A stretch of DNA of 44,740 nt from Eubacterium sp. (GTDB lineage: Bacteria; Bacillota; Clostridia; Oscillospirales; Ruminococcaceae), in assembly GCA_022511265.1 (NCBI GenBank), contig JAFLRX010000019.1, positions 1 to 44,740 of the forward strand, given 5' to 3'. Both the position numbers and the translations under genes were made by a program. The notes under the pieces are model-generated. The model made no database searches, was not told where the DNA came from, and worked only from the letters and a program-made list of their open reading frames with translations. Shown in pieces: positions 42,783 to 44,740 of the stretch. How positions within the stretch are numbered: position 1 is the first letter of the stretch; each line of letters starts with the position of its first letter.

Positions 42783-43160
42783 TTACTTGAGCTCAACCTT
42801 ACCGCCTGCTTCTTCGATCTTAGCCTTGATCTCCTCAGCCTCAGCCTTGGGAGCAGCTTCCTTAAGGGTCTTAGGAGCAGCCTCAACCAGCTCCTTAGCT
42901 TCCTTAAGACCAACACCGCAGATGTCCTTAACCAGCTTGATGATGTTCATCTTAGCATCGCCGAAGGATGCGAGAACTACATCAAACTCAGTCTTTTCCT
43001 CAGCAGCGGCAGCAGCGCCTGCGCCTGCAGCGGGAGCAGCAGCAACAGCAGCTGCGGATACGCCGAATTCTTCTTCAAGAGCCTTAACCAGCTCGTTGAG
43101 CTCTAATACACTTAAGCCCTTAACTTCTTCAATAATACCTAAAATCTTCTCTGAAGCCAT
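42783..43160 (-). CDS. rplL: 50S ribosomal protein L7/L12
   Basis: The stalk dimer protein that recruits translation factors. 125 residues: N-terminal dimerisation helices (1-33), alanine-rich hinge (about 36-56), and C-terminal domain with [18 protein letters not shown] and [23 protein letters not shown] site. It is followed by a terminator; rpoB, often downstream, is not here. Confidence 0.98.
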   Translation of the reverse strand: MASEKILGIIEEVKGLSVLELNELVKALEEEFGVSAAAVAAAPAAGAGAAAAAEEKTEFDVVLASFGDAKMNIIKLVKDICGVGLKEAKELVEAAPKTLKEAAPKAEAEEIKAKIEEAGGKVELK

Positions 43161-43250
43161 TTTAATTTTCCTCCATAATTATGTTTGTTTTTTATTTGCG
43201 GTACTTTTACCGCTCGATTTTGCGGCTGTTAGCCGCCGTTTACGCCGCTT

Positions 43251-43751
43251 TTACGCGGACTGCTTTTTCTCGATTTCGCTTATCGCGATTGCAAGTCTCT
43301 GAATAGGGGACTGAAGCATAAATACCAGCTGGGAAAGCAGAGTTTCCTTCGAGGGCAGCTTTGCGTATGCAACTACCTCTTCCTTGCTGATAGCCTTGCC
43401 GTTTACAAATCCCTTCTTGATGCTGAAGGCACCGTCGGAATCCTCTTCCTGCTTATAAAGCAGCTTGGGAGCGGTGATGATGTCTTCCTTTGCGAGAGCT
43501 AACGCGGTGGTGCCTTCCAGCACATCCTCGATGCCCTCAACGCCTGCGAGCTCAGCGGCACGCTTGAGCAGGGTGTTCTTTACTACGAAGTAGTCGATGC
43601 CTGCCTCGCGAAGTCCTCTTCTGAGTACGGTATCGTCGGCAACTGAGATACCCTTGTAGTCAACGATAACTCCGCAGTCTGCATTTTTCAGCTTTTCTGC
43701 AAGCTCCTCAACGTAAGCCTGCTTTGACTGTAATACGCTCTGACTCGGCAT
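43251..43751 (-). CDS. rplJ: 50S ribosomal protein L10
   Basis: Anchors L7/L12 on the ribosome and autoregulates the operon through its leader RNA. 166 residues with the opening SVLQSKQAYVEELAEKLKNA, GVIVDYKGISVADDTVLRR, and YFVVKNTLLKRA. The last helices bind L7/L12. AAAGGAG site upstream. In many Firmicutes rplK-rplA precede; here the neighbour is hsp20. Confidence 0.97.
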   Translation of the reverse strand: MPSQSVLQSKQAYVEELAEKLKNADCGVIVDYKGISVADDTVLRRGLREAGIDYFVVKNTLLKRAAELAGVEGIEDVLEGTTALALAKEDIITAPKLLYKQEEDSDGAFSIKKGFVNGKAISKEEVVAYAKLPSKETLLSQLVFMLQSPIQRLAIAISEIEKKQSA

Positions 43752-43799
43752 AATAGGTTCTCCTTTCGTTTATTTACTGTTCAAAAGGAAAAATAAAAG

Positions 43800-43908
43800 C
43801 CCATGTCCATAGAGGAACAGGGCGGAAAATTCTTATGATCTTCCCATTCCTCGGCAGGCGGAGCATAGTCCGTTAGCGGTAAAACCGACCTGCTGTCTTT
43901 AGAACAGC
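43800..43908 (-). ncRNA. Ribosomal protein L10 leader
   Basis: The leader between the promoter and rplJ on the minus strand contains agacagcaggt near its 5' end and cctgccgagg further down, the conserved paired elements of the L10 leader. A stem with gcccatgtcc/acagggc partners followed by Ts at about 43790-43825 looks like the attenuator. Confidence 0.85.
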
Positions 43909-43914
43909 GATATT

Positions 43915-43943
43915 ATTTTATCACACATTACTCCCTTTGTCAA
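43915..43943 (-). promoter_or_regulatory. Promoter of rplJL
   Basis: On the minus strand TTGACA, 17-base spacer, TAAAAT with TGA directly before (extended -10). Confidence 0.88.
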
Positions 43944-43963
43944 GCCTTTTTTTGAAAAAAACG

Positions 43964-43998
43964 AAAAAAATTCTCCGCACCGGGCGGCACGGAGAACT
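43964..43998 (-). terminator. Terminator of hsp20
   Basis: Arms ttctccg/cggagaa (43971-43977, 43990-43996) with a GC-rich interior, followed on the minus strand by TTTTTTT. Confidence 0.88.
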
Positions 43999-44004
43999 TT
44001 TTAG

Positions 44005-44430
44005 TTATTCAATTTCGATATATTTTTTCTTGTCTGCCTGCACTGTCTCGCGCTTTCTCGGTATAGAAAGGCGGAGTATACCTCGGTCAAACTGTGCCTT
44101 TATCTCATCCTCAGAGATACCGCTGCCGATATAAAAGCTGCGGCTGCATACGCCGCTGTAGCGCTCTCGGCGGATATATTCGCCGTTTTCCGCGTCGTTC
44201 AGGTTTTTCTCGGCGGAGATGGTAAGATAGCCGTTTTCCAGTGCTACCTTTACATCCTCCTTGTCAAAGCCGGGCAGATCGGTCTCCAGCTCATAGGCGG
44301 TCTCGGTCTGCCGCACATCGGTCTTCATCGGGCAGTTCGTCTGCCTTTTCCCGTTCCTTTCTGTGCTATGGAACGGAAATGAAAAGAAATCGTCAAAAAG
44401 ATCTCTGCCAAACACTTCGGGCAGGTACAT
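44005..44430 (-). CDS. Hsp20-family small heat shock protein
   Basis: A 141-residue ATP-independent chaperone. The alpha-crystallin domain spans about 38-130: ETAYELETDLPGFDKEDVKV, NGYLTISAEK, YSGVCSRSFYIG and GILRLSIPRK; the C-terminal YIEIE contains an I-x-I-type motif that mediates oligomer contacts. AGGAGTG precedes the ATG. No CIRCE element is visible upstream; the 223-base gap to the tRNA holds a small gaaaacgccgttttc hairpin and is AT-rich. Confidence 0.93.
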   Translation of the reverse strand: MYLPEVFGRDLFDDFFSFPFHSTERNGKRQTNCPMKTDVRQTETAYELETDLPGFDKEDVKVALENGYLTISAEKNLNDAENGEYIRRERYSGVCSRSFYIGSGISEDEIKAQFDRGILRLSIPRKRETVQADKKKYIEIE

Positions 44431-44614
44431 AATGCAACACTCCTTTTTTGTTTTTTCGGCGAAAACGCCGTTTTCACTATATTAAAATTATCTGCAAAAA
44501 CGGTGCGTTTATTCCGCATAAAACCGTTCGACAAAGCAATATGCGGCTGTATCGCATTTTTATTTTTTTGGAAATAAATGAAAAAATGCGCAAAATAAAA
44601 TTTTTGTTTTGCTA

Positions 44615-44643
44615 TTGCATTTTAACAAAAGATAGTGTATAAT
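44615..44643 (+). promoter_or_regulatory. tRNA promoter
   Basis: TTGCAT (44615-44620), 17-base spacer, TATAAT (44638-44643), ten bases before the tRNA. Confidence 0.85.
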
Positions 44644-44653
44644 AATAGGCGAT

Positions 44654-44730
44654 GTCTACGTAGCTCAGCAGGATAGAGCGACCGCCTCCTAAGCGGTAGG
44701 TCGGAGGTTCGAATCCCCTCGTGGACGCCA
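44654..44730 (+). tRNA. tRNA-Arg (CCT)
   Basis: 77 bases with encoded CCA. Acceptor arms gtctacg/cgtggac, anticodon stem accgc/gcggt around loop ctcctaa with anticodon CCT at 44688-44690, T loop ttcgaat. Reads AGG codons. Confidence 0.95.
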
Positions 44731-44740
44731 GAAACCACCG

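Noticed and set aside
44431-44653. CIRCE/HrcA operator for hsp20
   Set aside because: No TTAGCACTC-type inverted repeat in the upstream region.
44654-44740. tRNA-Arg(CCT) as an integration site of a mobile element
   Set aside because: The window ends ten bases after the tRNA, so no attachment duplication or integrase can be judged.

Overview
The window looks like a chromosomal segment of a Gram-positive, Ruminococcus-like member of the Clostridia (Oscillospiraceae). This rests on a PolC-type replicase, the Firmicutes gene order pyrH-frr-uppS-cdsA-dxr-rseP-ispG-polC, a SpoIIM-like protein, an L10 leader on rplJL, strong GGAGG-type ribosome binding sites with many TTG starts, and two lipoprotein GH5 polysaccharidases. 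The assignment is inference; there is no rRNA gene to test it. I see no phage, IS element or CRISPR array.

Layout. (1) 1-1890: a ferritin-like helical protein on the minus strand and a GH5 mannanase lipoprotein with its own promoter. (2) 1890-4434 on the minus strand: a polyprenyl glycosylphosphotransferase coupled to an aspartate carbamoyltransferase that carries a PyrI-type zinc domain. (3) 4562-9821: a SpoIIM-like membrane protein, then a flippase and a sugar-transfer ATP-grasp protein (surface polysaccharide export), a NimA-like flavoprotein, a DUF3267 zincin and a cysteine hydrolase. (4) 9983-22612: hom, pyrH, frr, uppS, cdsA, dxr, rseP, ispG, polC, a housekeeping block joining threonine/methionine synthesis, nucleotides, ribosome recycling, isoprenoid and phospholipid supply and replication. 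(5) 22632-31254: a complete histidine operon hisZGDCB-H-(zinc ribbon)-A-F-(membrane protein)-I-E, followed after only 17 bases by a GH5_4 endoglucanase. No histidinol-phosphate phosphatase is encoded here.

(6) 32547-34585: a non-coding stretch with large hairpins, then OadG- and OadB-like subunits of a sodium-pumping decarboxylase without the carboxyltransferase or biotin carrier. (7) 34623-38690: a putative zinc peptidase, then a MacAB-like exporter whose ATPase lies on the opposite strand from its adaptor and permease. (8) 38704-40933: a nitroreductase, a histidine phosphatase and an AraC-GGDEF regulator. (9) 40905-44740: on the minus strand nifU/nifS (Fe-S assembly), rplJ-rplL with an L10 leader, and hsp20; then a tRNA-Arg(CCT) on the plus strand at the right edge.

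The most unusual items are: a structured inverted-repeat element between hisD and hisC that includes a hairpin between the ribosome binding site and start codon of hisC; a PolC with two tandem OB domains; the PyrB-zinc-domain chimera; an AraC-GGDEF gene with a well-formed internal in-frame translation start; and a cellulase appended to the his operon. Promoters here are notably of the extended -10 type (TGnTATACTTAA or TGnTAAAATAA).
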